Below, piece after piece: positions 54,037 through 62,416 of a stretch of DNA of 64,000 nt; position 1 is the first letter of the stretch, and each line of letters begins with the position of its first letter. The notes under the pieces were generated by a model. The model was not told where the DNA came from. It searched no databases and worked only from the letters and a program-made list of their open reading frames with translations. The DNA is from Deltaproteobacteria bacterium (GTDB taxonomy: Bacteria; Myxococcota_A; Polyangia; DRWM01; JAAZOP01). The position numbers were made by a program, and so were the translations under genes. The stretch spans positions 1-64,000 of the forward strand of contig JACRCX010000082.1 in assembly GCA_016218815.1 (NCBI GenBank), given 5' to 3'.

Positions 54037-55152
54037 TCAGATCCACCCGGCGTCGCGGAACCAGGCCACGGTCTCGCGCAGGCCGGCTCGGACGTCGGGG
54101 CAGCGGTACTCGAAGCCGGTCCGCTTGCTCTTGCCGTTGGCCAGCCAGTAGCTGGAGCCGATGTACGCGGCGGACTGGACCTCCAGGACGCGCAGGCGGG
54201 GAATGTCCAGACGCCGCTCGAGGAAGGTCCAGGCGAGCGCCAGAGGGACGGCGACCCGGCGCACGGCCGAGAGCGGCAGGAGCGGGACATCCACGATGCG
54301 GCGCCCGCAGAGCAGTGCGATGTAGTGCAGGAACTCGTGGTACGAGATGATGCTGTCGTCGACCACGTCGTAGTCTTCGCCCACGGTGTCGTCCCGTTCG
54401 GCGACGAATGTCGCGAAGCGGGCGAGATCCCGCACGTGCACCGAGGTCGTGATGGCGTTGCGGGCGTCGGCCGGGATGAGCGGGACGTAGCCACGGGCGA
54501 CGGCGAGGATGATGCCGCCGTGGCCGTAGTCGCCGCCCGGCCCGTAGATCGGCGCGGGGCGGATGACGGTCACGGGGAGCCCGTGCCTGCGGGAGGCCTC
54601 CCACACGCGCTGCTCCTGGACCCACTTGCTCCTGGCGTAGTCGTTGACGAGGTGCGTTCCGGCGGGGCCCGTGGCGTCGGGCGGGGCGGTCTTCGGGGAG
54701 GAGCAGGACTCGTCGAAGGGCACGTTGCGTCGCGGGCCGTCGGCCGCGGTGTAAGGCTTGCCGAAGACGCCGCAGGTGCTCCAGTGGACGAAGCGGGCGA
54801 TCCCGGCGGGGGCGGCGCGGGCGAGGAGGTTCGCCGTGCCGTCGACATTGATGCGCATCAGCCGTTCGAGCGGGGCGCTGTAGTCGTAGAGCGACGCGGT
54901 GTGGAAGACGTGGGTGATGGGCCTGGTGAAGAGGGCGTCCAGGGATGCGGGCTCGAGGAGATCGGCGGGGACGAGCTCCAGGCGCGGGTCCGCCGGATCG
55001 ACGCCGGCCCAGCCGAGGCGCTCGCGTCTGTCGCGCAGCGCCTCGGCCCGGTCGGTCGCGACGACCCGGTGTCCGGCGGCGAGCAGCTCGGCGATGACGT
55101 GCGACGCGGAAAACCCGGTGGCGCCGGTCACGAGATCCAGGCGGTCCGTCAT
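54037..55152 (-). CDS. NAD-dependent epimerase/dehydratase (extended SDR), 371 aa
   Basis: A Rossmann-type extended SDR: glycine motif TGATGFSASH (about 8-17), acidic ATDRAE after strand beta-2, HTASLYDYSA, the active-site STCGVFG and YARSK (Tyr-x-x-x-Lys), and the PGGDYGHGG region. The length (371 aa) is normal for sugar-epimerase or steroid/dihydroflavonol-type reductases; the substrate is not predictable. ATG 55152 is chosen because the glycine motif then lies close to the N-terminus. The gene converges with 52095-54017 with 19 bases between them. Cytoplasmic. Confidence 0.85.
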   Translation of the reverse strand: MTDRLDLVTGATGFSASHVIAELLAAGHRVVATDRAEALRDRRERLGWAGVDPADPRLELVPADLLEPASLDALFTRPITHVFHTASLYDYSAPLERLMRINVDGTANLLARAAPAGIARFVHWSTCGVFGKPYTAADGPRRNVPFDESCSSPKTAPPDATGPAGTHLVNDYARSKWVQEQRVWEASRRHGLPVTVIRPAPIYGPGGDYGHGGIILAVARGYVPLIPADARNAITTSVHVRDLARFATFVAERDDTVGEDYDVVDDSIISYHEFLHYIALLCGRRIVDVPLLPLSAVRRVAVPLALAWTFLERRLDIPRLRVLEVQSAAYIGSSYWLANGKSKRTGFEYRCPDVRAGLRETVAWFRDAGWI

Positions 55153-55299
55153 GGGCCGCACTCCACACCCCGCCCGAACCCGGGTCAAGCCGTACTTCGC
55201 CGTCCGGCCGGCAGGACGCTCCGCGTCTCGGGTCGCCCGGCGTGGTCGCCACGGGCCCGGTGACGCTTGGACCCGTGCCGCGGCGCGTCCGGTCGCGGC

Positions 55300-56709
55300 C
55301 TACGGTGGAGGAACCCAATCGCCCTGCGGGCCGCCGAAGGCGCCCATGTCGTTGCGCGAGCCGTCCACGTCGGCGGCGAGGTGCCCGGGGGTTCCGGCAT
55401 CGATGCAGGGCGAACCGGGCCGCAGATGGTAGTCCCCGGCGTCGGGATCGATGAACCGGGGATCCGTCTCAAGGTTGACGCCGGCGCCGCAGTCGTCCGC
55501 CAGGGCCGGGGCCGGGACCTGCCAGAAGTCGTTGTGCTCGGCGGAGTTGTCCGCGTACGCGCCGCAGCCGATGCCGCTCGGACCGGCGCCGCCGACGAAG
55601 ATGTTCCCTTCCGCTGCCGCTGCCCCGAACGCGACGTACAGGTGAGCGGCCAAGATGCCCTCGTTGTCGACGAGAACGTTGTTCTGCACGAGCCCGCCGT
55701 CGACTCCGAGCGCCCCGCCGCCGAGGTTGCGGGCGAAGATGTTGTTGGTGACGGTCACGTCCGAGTCCAACCAGAAGGCGGGCGTCGTGCCGGAGACGTT
55801 GTCGGCGACCAAGTTGTGGAAGACGTGCATCGGGCCGGAGTGGAGTCGCACGGCGCCGGCGTCCAGGGCCCGGTTGCCGTCGAAGCGGTTGCCGGACCAC
55901 ACGCCCGACCCCATGCCCGAGACGGCGCCGCCGAGAGTCCCGGCGCGGTTGTCGGCGAAGACCGAGTCGGTGACGACCGCGTGTCCCTCGACCCAGACGG
56001 CTCCGCCGACGTTGGCCGAGTCGCGGAGGAAGCGACTGCGCGCGACGACGAGTTGGCAATCGCGCGCGGCAATCGCTCCGCCGTTCCGGCCGGCCGTATC
56101 GTCCGAGAACAGCGAGTCGACCACGTGGACGGCCGCTCCGTCGGAGGCCACGGCGCCCCCGTCGAGATGGGCCGCGCAGTCGGTCCATTCGGTATCCTCG
56201 AGAAACAGGTCGGCGGGGAAGCCCGGCTCCCGGGCCTCCAGACAGCCGCCGCTGGTCGAGCGTCCGCGGCGGACGGCGACGCGGCGCAGGGTCAGGGTGC
56301 CCACGGGACCGTCGACGACGAGGCCGGCGGCTCCTGCGGCGTCGAGCACGGCGGGTTCGGTGCCGCACGGATCGGCTTCGAGGACCAGGTGGCGAAGGGC
56401 GCCGTCGTCGGCGAAGAGCAGATCGACGCGGGCGGAGAACGGTGCACCGTCGGGGTCGGGGCGCAGGACGATGCGATCGCAATCGCCGCGGTGGTCGAAG
56501 GCGGCCTGGAGGCCGAGGTACGGATTGGAGGCGGTGCCGTCGCCGGGCCCGGGTCCGGTTCCTTCGGGGACCGCCCAGACGGCGCAACCGGTCACGGTGC
56601 AGCCCGCGGCGTCGGGGTCAGCGCTTTCCTCGCGGTAGCTCTGCCAGCAAGCGGCGGACGTCGCACCGGCCGCGACGCAAGCAACACCCAGCAGGGCGAC
56701 GGCTCGCAT
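55300..56709 (-). CDS. Right-handed beta-helix lipoprotein, 469 aa
   Basis: A lipoprotein signal (VACVAAGATSAAC, Cys about residue 21) is followed by repeated turns typical of parallel beta-helix (polymorphic outer membrane/pectate-lyase-like) proteins: DSLFSDDTAGRNGGAIAARD, SRFLRDSANVGGAVW, NIFARNLGGGALGV and so on. The end PDAGDYHLRPGSPCIDAG is a common C-terminal cap of such proteins. No catalytic residues are recognised; it is probably a structural or adhesive outer-surface protein. ATG 56709 has AAGGAGG about six bases upstream. Confidence 0.75.
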   Translation of the reverse strand: MRAVALLGVACVAAGATSAACWQSYREESADPDAAGCTVTGCAVWAVPEGTGPGPGDGTASNPYLGLQAAFDHRGDCDRIVLRPDPDGAPFSARVDLLFADDGALRHLVLEADPCGTEPAVLDAAGAAGLVVDGPVGTLTLRRVAVRRGRSTSGGCLEAREPGFPADLFLEDTEWTDCAAHLDGGAVASDGAAVHVVDSLFSDDTAGRNGGAIAARDCQLVVARSRFLRDSANVGGAVWVEGHAVVTDSVFADNRAGTLGGAVSGMGSGVWSGNRFDGNRALDAGAVRLHSGPMHVFHNLVADNVSGTTPAFWLDSDVTVTNNIFARNLGGGALGVDGGLVQNNVLVDNEGILAAHLYVAFGAAAAEGNIFVGGAGPSGIGCGAYADNSAEHNDFWQVPAPALADDCGAGVNLETDPRFIDPDAGDYHLRPGSPCIDAGTPGHLAADVDGSRNDMGAFGGPQGDWVPPP

Positions 56710-56762
56710 CCAAGCCCTCCTTCGGTCCGCCTCTCGGCGACGAGTCTATCACCTTGTGGTGG

Positions 56763-56835
56763 GGTGAGCGACGGGAGTCGAACCCGCAACGTCTGGAGCC
56801 ACAGTCCAGTGCTCTACCATTGAGCTACGCCCACC
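56763..56835 (-). tRNA. tRNA-His(GTG)
   Basis: The full cloverleaf is visible on the minus strand: the extra 5' G (position -1), acceptor GTGGGCG/CGCTCAC, D-arm, anticodon stem CTGGA/TCCAG around the loop CTGTGGC with anticodon GTG, and T-arm GGGTTCGACTCCC. No CCA is encoded directly after the discriminator C. Confidence 0.95.
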
Positions 56836-56941
56836 GTCGTCGCGGAGCGCCGAGCGTTCCGCGCGCCCGCCGGCCGGACCGGCGAGCCCCGGGAAGCCCG
56901 CCTTCTAGCGGCAAAACAGCCGCTTGGCAAGCCTCGCTCGG

Positions 56942-57015
56942 TGCGCCCGGCAGGACTCGAACCTGCAACCAGCGGATTAGAAATCCGCTGCACTATCCGA
57001 TTGTGCTACGGGCGC
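56942..57015 (-). tRNA. tRNA-Arg(TCT)
   Basis: Acceptor GCGCCCG/CGGGCGC, D-arm GTAGCACAATCGG, anticodon stem AGCGGA/TCCGCT with loop TTTCTAA (anticodon TCT) and T-arm GCAGGTTCGAGTCCTGC are all present. The 5' end lies 19 bases from the end of the recombinase remnant at 57035, suggesting that this tRNA served as an insertion site. Confidence 0.95.
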
Positions 57016-57034
57016 AAGCAATGATATCCACTGG

Positions 57035-57481
57035 TTACGGCTTCAGTCCCTCCTCCTTCGCGTCGAGCGTAGCGCCAGCGTAACTGTTGTTGCTCTTCTG
57101 CGACGCCTCGAGGGTCAGCACGCGCGGTTCCGACAGGTCCACGCACGCGGCGGCGAAGTCCTTCCGGTCGAACCGGCCGGGGACCATGTGCGCGTATCGC
57201 TGCGTCGTCCCGAAGCTGGCGTGCCCGAGGATCATCTGCAGCTTCTCCAGCGAGCCTCCGTCCATGACGTAGCGGCTCGCGAACGTGTGGCGCGTCACCT
57301 GATACCACGTCATCGACGGCAAGCTACACGCGGCGCGCGCCACCTTCAAGTGGCGGTGCAGCGAGTGCAGGGTGACGTCGCGGCCGAAGGTGTCGACCGC
57401 GGCGTGGGGCGACGCCGACGCCGGCGGAACGGGAACTACTTCCCGTCCACGGTTCTTGTGCCCCGTGCGGACATTAGTCTC
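57035..57481 (-). pseudogene. Tyrosine recombinase/integrase, C-terminal remnant
   Basis: The catalytic end of a phage-type integrase: RHTFASRYVMDGG (box II) and LGHASFGTTQRYAH, with the His and the nucleophile-region Tyr, then a basic tail. Upstream the frame reads GHKNRGREVVPVP and VDTFGRDVTLHSLHRHLK, which resembles the normal sequence before the catalytic box. It ends at a TGA near 57482, so about two-thirds of the protein is missing. The DUF4160 module of the opposite orientation starts just beyond. The remnant indicates an older integration at the tRNA-Arg(TCT) gene, now decayed. Confidence 0.75.
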
Positions 57482-57543
57482 TCATTGTTGTTGCCATAAT
57501 GTCCTACGGCGGCTATCGTCAATCTCGGAAGGAGAGCGGCTGC

Positions 57544-57828
57544 GTGGGGAAGGTGTCCGCGTTCACGCTCGAGGGGTTGGACCTGTGGTTCAACTCGAGC
57601 GACCACCTTCCCCCGCACTTCCATGCCCGCAAGCCGGGCCGCTGGGAGGTACGGGTGTTCTTGCTGCTGTGCGCCGACGGCCACCTGGCGTTCGAGAAGA
57701 GGTGGCCGCCCGGGCGCCCGGGCCCTCGGGCCCAGGAGCGGGATGCCATCCTGCGGGCGACGCTGAAGCACCGGGCCGAACTGCTGCAGGAGTGGGAGCA
57801 GAAGGTGCTGACGAAGGAGAAGAGGTGA
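57544..57828 (+). CDS. DUF4160-family protein, second copy, 94 aa
   Basis: Paralogue of 2204-2491. It shares the pattern KVSAFTLEGLDLWFNSSDH with LPPHFHARKPGRWEVRVF, then the helical C-terminus. GTG 57544 is used because it matches the start of the other copy and has AAGGAG about nine bases upstream; an ATG at 57499 is an alternative. Its TGA shares bases with the ATG of the next gene (TGATG), so coupling is retained. Identity by eye is well over half, and the two copies seem to evolve as a unit with their partners. Function as for the first copy: suspected toxin-antitoxin-like module. Confidence 0.8.
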   Translation: MGKVSAFTLEGLDLWFNSSDHLPPHFHARKPGRWEVRVFLLLCADGHLAFEKRWPPGRPGPRAQERDAILRATLKHRAELLQEWEQKVLTKEKR

Positions 57829-58646
57829 TGGAATCGGCCGTGCAGATGACGGTGCTGATGAGGGACCCCGACTGCGCATGGGCGGTCCGATCCGCCGGCG
57901 CCGTGCGAGTGTTGCGGTCCGGCGGTGCGGCAGCCGCTGCGCGCACGCCCAACGCGTTCGTGCTGACGCTGGCGTCGGGGCTCTCCGAGGTCGCGGATTT
58001 CGTCCGCGAGGCCAACCGGCGTCACGTCCTGCGCGCCCTGCTGGTCCACGCAGACGTCGACGAGCCGTGGATCACGCCAGCGCTCGACAAGGCGAACCTG
58101 CGGACCCTCCGCAACTTGCTTGTCCACCGGGGGGCGACGGTGCCGCGACGGATTCTCGACGCCTGGCGGATGGGTGCCCAGAACGACCTCATCGCCGACG
58201 CGACGGTCGCCCAAGAGCGGTTGCTCGTGCTGTCGTGCGCATTGGAGCGACTCGAGTTGCCCCTCGGTCGCCTGCCCGCCCTGGCCGCCATCCTGCCGAA
58301 CGACCGCGCCAGGCTCGAGGTCGCCGATGACGGGAGCTACATGTACTGGCCCGCCGCCGACGTGCACCTTGACCTCGAGGCGGTGCGCGTAGCGCTCGAC
58401 CCCGGCGCACGCGACCGGGCTCTTCGACGGAAGCTGCGGCACGACCGACGCTTCGGCCTGGCCGTCACCAAGTTGCGCGAGACCAAGGGGTTGCGGCAGT
58501 CGGATGTGCCGGGCGTATCGGCGCGGCAACTGCGTCGCATCGAGGCCGGCGAGTTCCTCCCGCGGGTGGATACGTTGAAGAAGATGGCGGCCGCGCACCG
58601 GATGAAGCTGTCCGAGTACCTCGACGCCGTCGCCCAGACCGGGTGA
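57828..58646 (+). CDS. XRE-type regulator with DUF2442-like region, second copy, 272 aa
   Basis: Exactly the same length as 2491-3309 and collinear with it. Shared landmarks are MTVLMRDPDC near the N-terminus, ANLRTLRNLLVHRG, VADDGSYMYWPAADVHLDLE and the terminal HTH (KLRETKGLRQSDVPGVSARQ, then RRIEAGEFLPRVDTLKKMA). The pair sits between the recombinase remnant and chromosomal genes. Probably a DNA-binding partner of the DUF4160 protein; no promoter as clear as that of the first copy is visible. Confidence 0.7.
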   Translation: MESAVQMTVLMRDPDCAWAVRSAGAVRVLRSGGAAAAARTPNAFVLTLASGLSEVADFVREANRRHVLRALLVHADVDEPWITPALDKANLRTLRNLLVHRGATVPRRILDAWRMGAQNDLIADATVAQERLLVLSCALERLELPLGRLPALAAILPNDRARLEVADDGSYMYWPAADVHLDLEAVRVALDPGARDRALRRKLRHDRRFGLAVTKLRETKGLRQSDVPGVSARQLRRIEAGEFLPRVDTLKKMAAAHRMKLSEYLDAVAQTG

Positions 58647-59065
58647 GAGCCACGACCTCCATTCGCGGCCCAGTTCGTTGGGTCAGGTAGGCCCGCCCGG
58701 CGACGTCCAGTTCCACCCCTCCCCGTCCATCGCTGCCAGCAGCGCGCAGATGGTGAGGCGAGGTTGTACAGGAAGTCCGGTCCCGTCGTCGTTGCCGGGC
58801 GTCGGCCGGAGCGATGGACTCGCTATCACCGAGTTCGGCAGGGGGCCGAGATGCTCCAGGCGGGCCAGGTTCTCGACGGGAAGTTGCCGCGAGGCCCAGC
58901 CGGCGGCCCGCATCGGCCAGGAGAACATCTGCGACGTGACCGACATCCCAGACCGGCGACAGCCCGTACATCGTTCGCAGTGCGCCGCTGCGGTGCCCAA
59001 AGCGCAAGCACAAGCGGCTTGCGAAGGCCTCGCCTCACGGCGCAGGATCGCCGCAGGAGGCCGTG
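58647..59065. other. Intergenic with a coding-like remnant
   Basis: No complete gene. On the minus strand the stretch down to 58683 encodes NLARLEHLGPLPNSVIASPS and CALLAAMDGEGWNWTSPGG in one frame, and a second frame gives RTMYGLSPVWDVGHVADV. This looks like the frameshifted end of a degraded gene displaced by the module at 57.5-58.6 kb. Its family is not recognised. Confidence 0.35.
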
Positions 59066-59989
59066 ATGAGGTGGAACGCAACAGGGACATGTGTTGTCGC
59101 CGCGGCGCTCGCGCTCGCCGCACTCGACGGCGGGTGCAAGAAGGACGCACCCGCGTGCGCGACGGGAGAACAGCAGCCGTGCGGGTGCCCGGACGGCTCT
59201 GCCGGCACGAGGAGCTGCTGGGACGACGGCTCGCGATGGGGCGACTGCCAGTGCGGCGTCGCAGCGGCAGCGCCGCCCGGCGCCGGGGCCGTCGCGGTCG
59301 TCGGCGGCAGCGCAGGCGCGGCCGGCACGGACGCCTCTGCGGCGAGCGCGTCGGACGCGGGTGACACGGGCGGCGGCGACGGGGCGCCCGAGCGCGTCGT
59401 GATCGGCGGGCCGTCCATCACGGCGGAGCAGGTGGCGGCCATCCAGGCGCGCGTCGAGACCGAGTTGAGCATGGAGAACATCCTCGGGCCGGCAGCCGGG
59501 TCCGGCGCCACCGGCGGCGGGGAGTTCACCGGCGAAGGCTCCGCCGTCAGCGGGCTGCACGACGCCCTGGCCGGCGCGGCCGGCGGGGGACCGGACGCGG
59601 GCGGAACGGACTCCACCGCGGCGGCGTCGCCAGTCCGCGGCCGCGTCCGGACCTCGGGCGCCTCTCCGGCCGGCGGCAGCGGGCGGTTGAGCGGCAGCGT
59701 GTTCTCCCAGACGCTGGCCAGGAAACGCGGCGCGATCGAGGCCTGCTACAACAACGCCTTGGCGCGCAGCCCGGAGGTCGGCGGCGACCTGATCTTCCTC
59801 ATCACCATCGGAACCGAGGGCGCCGTGTCCGTCGAGGTGGAGCAGAACTCGGCCGAGCTGCAGGCTGCCGGCGTGACCGATTGCATCGTGGCCAGGCTCC
59901 GCACGATGAACTTCACCGCGAGTCCCCCCGAGGGCGGCGAGTTCCGCGTGCGGCTGCCGATGTCGCTCCTGCCGCCCGAGGGGGCGTAG
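59066..59989 (+). CDS. AgmX/PglI C-terminal-domain lipoprotein, 307 aa
   Basis: A lipoprotein signal (AALALAALDGGC, Cys about residue 23) is followed by a Cys-containing stretch (CATGEQQPCGCPDGSAGTRS) and a long Ala/Gly/Ser-rich disordered region. The C-terminal 95 residues form the AgmX/PglI domain (RKRGAIEACYNNALARSPEV, then GDLIFLITIGTEGAVSVEVEQ, IVARLRTMNF), a TonB-like fold common in Myxococcota gliding and energy-transduction proteins. ATG 59066 has AGGAGG five bases upstream. Probably periplasmic or outer membrane associated. The exact complex is unknown. Confidence 0.8.
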   Translation: MRWNATGTCVVAAALALAALDGGCKKDAPACATGEQQPCGCPDGSAGTRSCWDDGSRWGDCQCGVAAAAPPGAGAVAVVGGSAGAAGTDASAASASDAGDTGGGDGAPERVVIGGPSITAEQVAAIQARVETELSMENILGPAAGSGATGGGEFTGEGSAVSGLHDALAGAAGGGPDAGGTDSTAAASPVRGRVRTSGASPAGGSGRLSGSVFSQTLARKRGAIEACYNNALARSPEVGGDLIFLITIGTEGAVSVEVEQNSAELQAAGVTDCIVARLRTMNFTASPPEGGEFRVRLPMSLLPPEGA

Positions 59990-60010
59990 TTCTACGTTCT
60001 ACGTTCTACG
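59990..60010. repeat. Heptamer array (TTCTACG)x3
   Basis: Three exact tandem copies of TTCTACG begin at the base after the stop codon of the AgmX-type gene. A degenerate TTTCG/TTCTTCG tail follows to about 60026. A similar array of another heptamer lies after the next gene. Confidence 0.8.
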
Positions 60011-60104
60011 TCTTTCGTTCTTCGTTTCCGGGCCGAGACCAGGGCGTGACGGCGCGGCGAACGACCCTCGTGCAGACGTGGCGCGGCGGCGGTATCATCC
60101 GGAT

Positions 60105-61325
60105 ATGCGGGGACACGTGGTCCAGACGATGGTGGTCGCGATTGGCGTGATGGCCGCGGGAACGGCGCGGGCGCAGCCGGAGAATCCCGGTGCGTTCGAG
60201 GTGGTGACCTGGGATGCGGGGAACGTTTACGCGGCGGGGGCGAGCCTGCCGACGAAGGTCTACTACCCCGCGGGCGGCGGCGGCCCGTTCCCCGTCGTCG
60301 GCGTGATCCACGGCGCGTCCCGTGCCGGCGCCTACATGCGCACGCTGTCCGAGACGCTCGCCTCGCGCGGCCTGGTCGCCGTCACCCCCACCATTCCCTG
60401 CAACTTCCTCGGCTGCAATCACGACGAGAACGCCGCCCAGCTCTCCGCGCTGCTCGACTGGGCCGTCGACCAGGGCGCGACGCCGGGCTCGCCGCTCGAG
60501 GGCCTCGTCGACGGCGAGCGTCGCGGCCTGGTCGGCCACTCGTGGGGCGCCCTCGCCTCACACCTGGCGGCGTCGCGCGACGACCGCATCGATGCCGTCG
60601 TGCTGCTCGACCCGAACGACGACGTCGGCGTCGGCGCGGCCGCGACCGGCGAAATACGCGCCGCGACGCTGCAGCTCCTGGCCGAGCGCAGCGGCGCGTG
60701 CAACAACCAGTGGATGGAGGGCACGGTCACGCCGGCGCTGCCGGAGCCGCGCCTCCAGCTCACGATCCCGCGCAGCGCGCACTGCGATCCCGAGGACCCG
60801 ACGGACGGGCTGTGCGCCGTGGCCTGCGGCAGCGGCGATCGGGCGACGACCCCGTTCTTCCGGCGCTACGCCGTCGCGTGGCTGGCCTGCACGCTCGCGG
60901 CCGACTCGGAGGTCGCACCGTGGCTCGGCGGCTCGGCGTTCGACGATGACCTGGCCGCCGGGCTGATCGGCGGCGTCGCCAGCGCCGGCCTCGACCTGCT
61001 GCCCTGCCGCTCGGCTCCGGGCGCCGACGCCGACGCCGACGCGGATGGGGACGACGACGGCGGCGAAGAGCCGGATGTGGCGGCCGACGCCGGCGCGGAC
61101 GGAGGGCTGGACGTCGGCGAGGAGACGGACGAGGGCGCAGACGTGGATGGTGCGCCCGACATCGCGCCGGACACCGCCGCCGACGCGACCGGCGATACGG
61201 GAACCACGGGCGGCGGCGGCGATGGTTGCGGCTGCCGAAGCGCGGGCAGGACGGGGCGAGGCGGGTGGGTCCTTGCGGCGATCGGGCTCGCGGTCCTCGG
61301 CAGCCGCAGGCGTCGTTTCGACTGA
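60105..61325 (+). CDS. Secreted alpha/beta hydrolase with MYXO-CTERM tail, 406 aa
   Basis: A signal peptide (VVAIGVMAAGTARA) precedes a dienelactone-hydrolase/chlorophyllase-like alpha/beta hydrolase: VVGVIHGASRAG oxyanion region (about 65-76), nucleophile elbow GHSWGA (about 142-147), an acidic LLDPNDD and a candidate catalytic His in RSAHCDP. A long Asp/Gly/Ala-rich acidic spacer leads to GCGCR, a hydrophobic helix and RRRR: the MYXO-CTERM sorting signal, which anchors proteins at the outer surface. ATG 60105 has no strong ribosome binding site; GTG 60078 is an alternative. Substrate unknown. Confidence 0.75.
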   Translation: MRGHVVQTMVVAIGVMAAGTARAQPENPGAFEVVTWDAGNVYAAGASLPTKVYYPAGGGGPFPVVGVIHGASRAGAYMRTLSETLASRGLVAVTPTIPCNFLGCNHDENAAQLSALLDWAVDQGATPGSPLEGLVDGERRGLVGHSWGALASHLAASRDDRIDAVVLLDPNDDVGVGAAATGEIRAATLQLLAERSGACNNQWMEGTVTPALPEPRLQLTIPRSAHCDPEDPTDGLCAVACGSGDRATTPFFRRYAVAWLACTLAADSEVAPWLGGSAFDDDLAAGLIGGVASAGLDLLPCRSAPGADADADADGDDDGGEEPDVAADAGADGGLDVGEETDEGADVDGAPDIAPDTAADATGDTGTTGGGGDGCGCRSAGRTGRGGWVLAAIGLAVLGSRRRRFD

Positions 61326-61350
61326 GAACCGAAAACCGAGAACCGAGAAC
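61325..61350. repeat. Heptamer array (AGAACCG)x3.7
   Basis: Copies of AGAACCG at 61325-61331 and 61339-61345, a one-mismatch AAAACCG copy between them and a partial copy to 61350. The array fills the whole gap between the stop codon of the hydrolase and the stop codon of the convergent FGE-like gene. Confidence 0.75.
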
Positions 61351-62393
61351 TACTCGTTGACTGGTACCGCAAGCGACGCGCTGGCCGGCGCGCTCATGGC
61401 GCAGCGGAAGCCCAGGCGGTGGCCGTGGTGGTCGGCGCGCATGGGGCGGCGATGCGAGCTGCGGGCCTTGTCGGGGCCCCAGTACCAGGAGCCGCCCTTC
61501 AGGATGCGGCGGTTGCGTTCCGGGCATTCGTCGGCACCGGCGCACGGGCCCTGCGGGTCGGGGCCGTCGCACTCGGCACCGCACTCGCCCGTGCAGCCGC
61601 GGTAGCAATTCGAGTACCAGTCCTGCACGAACTCGTACGCGTTGCCGGCCATGTCGTACAGACCCCACGCGCCGGGATCGAACGAGCCGACGAACCGGGT
61701 GGTGTCGGGGTCGCAGCCTCGCAGCGCGGCGCGAGCGCAGGTCGCCCGCTCCTCGCCCCACGGGTAGGTGCGCCCGTCGGTGCCACGCGCCGCCTTCTCC
61801 CATTCGGCCTCGGTGGGCAGCCGCTTGCCGGCCCAGAGGCAGTAGGCCCTCGCGTTGAACCAGTCGATGGCGACCACGGGCTGCCGCGGGTCCTCGAAGT
61901 CGTCGTAGTGGCGCGTCAACGCGCACTCGCCGGCTCGCATGCACTCCTTGAACTGCGCGTTGGTGACCTCGGTGCGGTCGATGTAGTACGTGGAGACCAC
62001 GACCTCCGAGCGCGGGCGTTCGTTCGGCTCTTCGTCCGAGCCGCGCCAGAACGGTCCGCCGGGGATGCAGACCATGCCTTCGGGCGGGGGATCGGCGCAC
62101 GGAGCGGGGGGAAGGGGAGCGGTCGTGGGGGAGGGAAGGGGAGCGGTCGTGGGGGAGGGAAGGCGAGCGGTCGTGGGGGAGGGAAGGCGAGCGGTCGAGC
62201 GGTCGAGCGGTGGAGCGGTCGCGGGGGAGGGAAAGCGAGCGGTCGAGCGGTCGAGCGGTCGAGCGGTCGCGGGCGAGGCGTCCGGGGGGGCGTTGTTGGA
62301 GCGGCAGGCAGCGAGCGTTGCGAGGGTGAGGAGGACGGCGATGCGGGAGACCGGGCGGGGTGGGGAGGGCGGCCTGGAATTCGGTCGTGGCAC
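61350..62393 (-). CDS. Formylglycine-generating-enzyme-like lipoprotein, 347 aa
   Basis: A lipoprotein signal (IAVLLTLATLAAC, Cys about residue 31) is followed by a low-complexity linker of Pro/Ser/Thr/Asp/Arg repeats (about 40-95). A SUMF1/FGE-sulfatase domain follows: GMVCIPGGPFWRGS, YYIDRTEVTNAQFKECM, RLPTEAEWEKAARG, GNAYEFVQDWYS and a C-terminal GGSWYWGP...RLGFRC. Many bacterial relatives are ligand-binding or regulatory rather than sulfatase-activating; the catalytic Cys pair of true FGE was not identified. GTG 62393 has GGAGG five bases upstream. Outer surface location is likely. Confidence 0.8.
   Translation of the reverse strand: MPRPNSRPPSPPRPVSRIAVLLTLATLAACRSNNAPPDASPATARPLDRSTARFPSPATAPPLDRSTARLPSPTTARLPSPTTAPLPSPTTAPLPPAPCADPPPEGMVCIPGGPFWRGSDEEPNERPRSEVVVSTYYIDRTEVTNAQFKECMRAGECALTRHYDDFEDPRQPVVAIDWFNARAYCLWAGKRLPTEAEWEKAARGTDGRTYPWGEERATCARAALRGCDPDTTRFVGSFDPGAWGLYDMAGNAYEFVQDWYSNCYRGCTGECGAECDGPDPQGPCAGADECPERNRRILKGGSWYWGPDKARSSHRRPMRADHHGHRLGFRCAMSAPASASLAVPVNE
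62114..62275. repeat. Intragenic tandem repeats in the FGE-like gene
   Basis: Units of 24 bases (GAGCGGTCGTGGGGGAGGGA core) occur three to four times, interspersed with a 9-base unit (GAGCGGTCG) repeated up to four times. All lengths are multiples of three, so copy-number change would lengthen or shorten the Pro/Ser/Thr linker without a frameshift. Confidence 0.75.
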
Positions 62394-62416
62394 GGCGACC
62401 TCCGGGGAACGGCCGA

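Noticed and set aside
57436..57879. Minus-strand frame across the second DUF4160 gene
   Set aside because: Antisense of a conserved plus-strand gene with a clear paralogue; no independent support.
62114..62275. CRISPR array
   Set aside because: The repeats are direct tandem copies in a coding linker without unique spacers.
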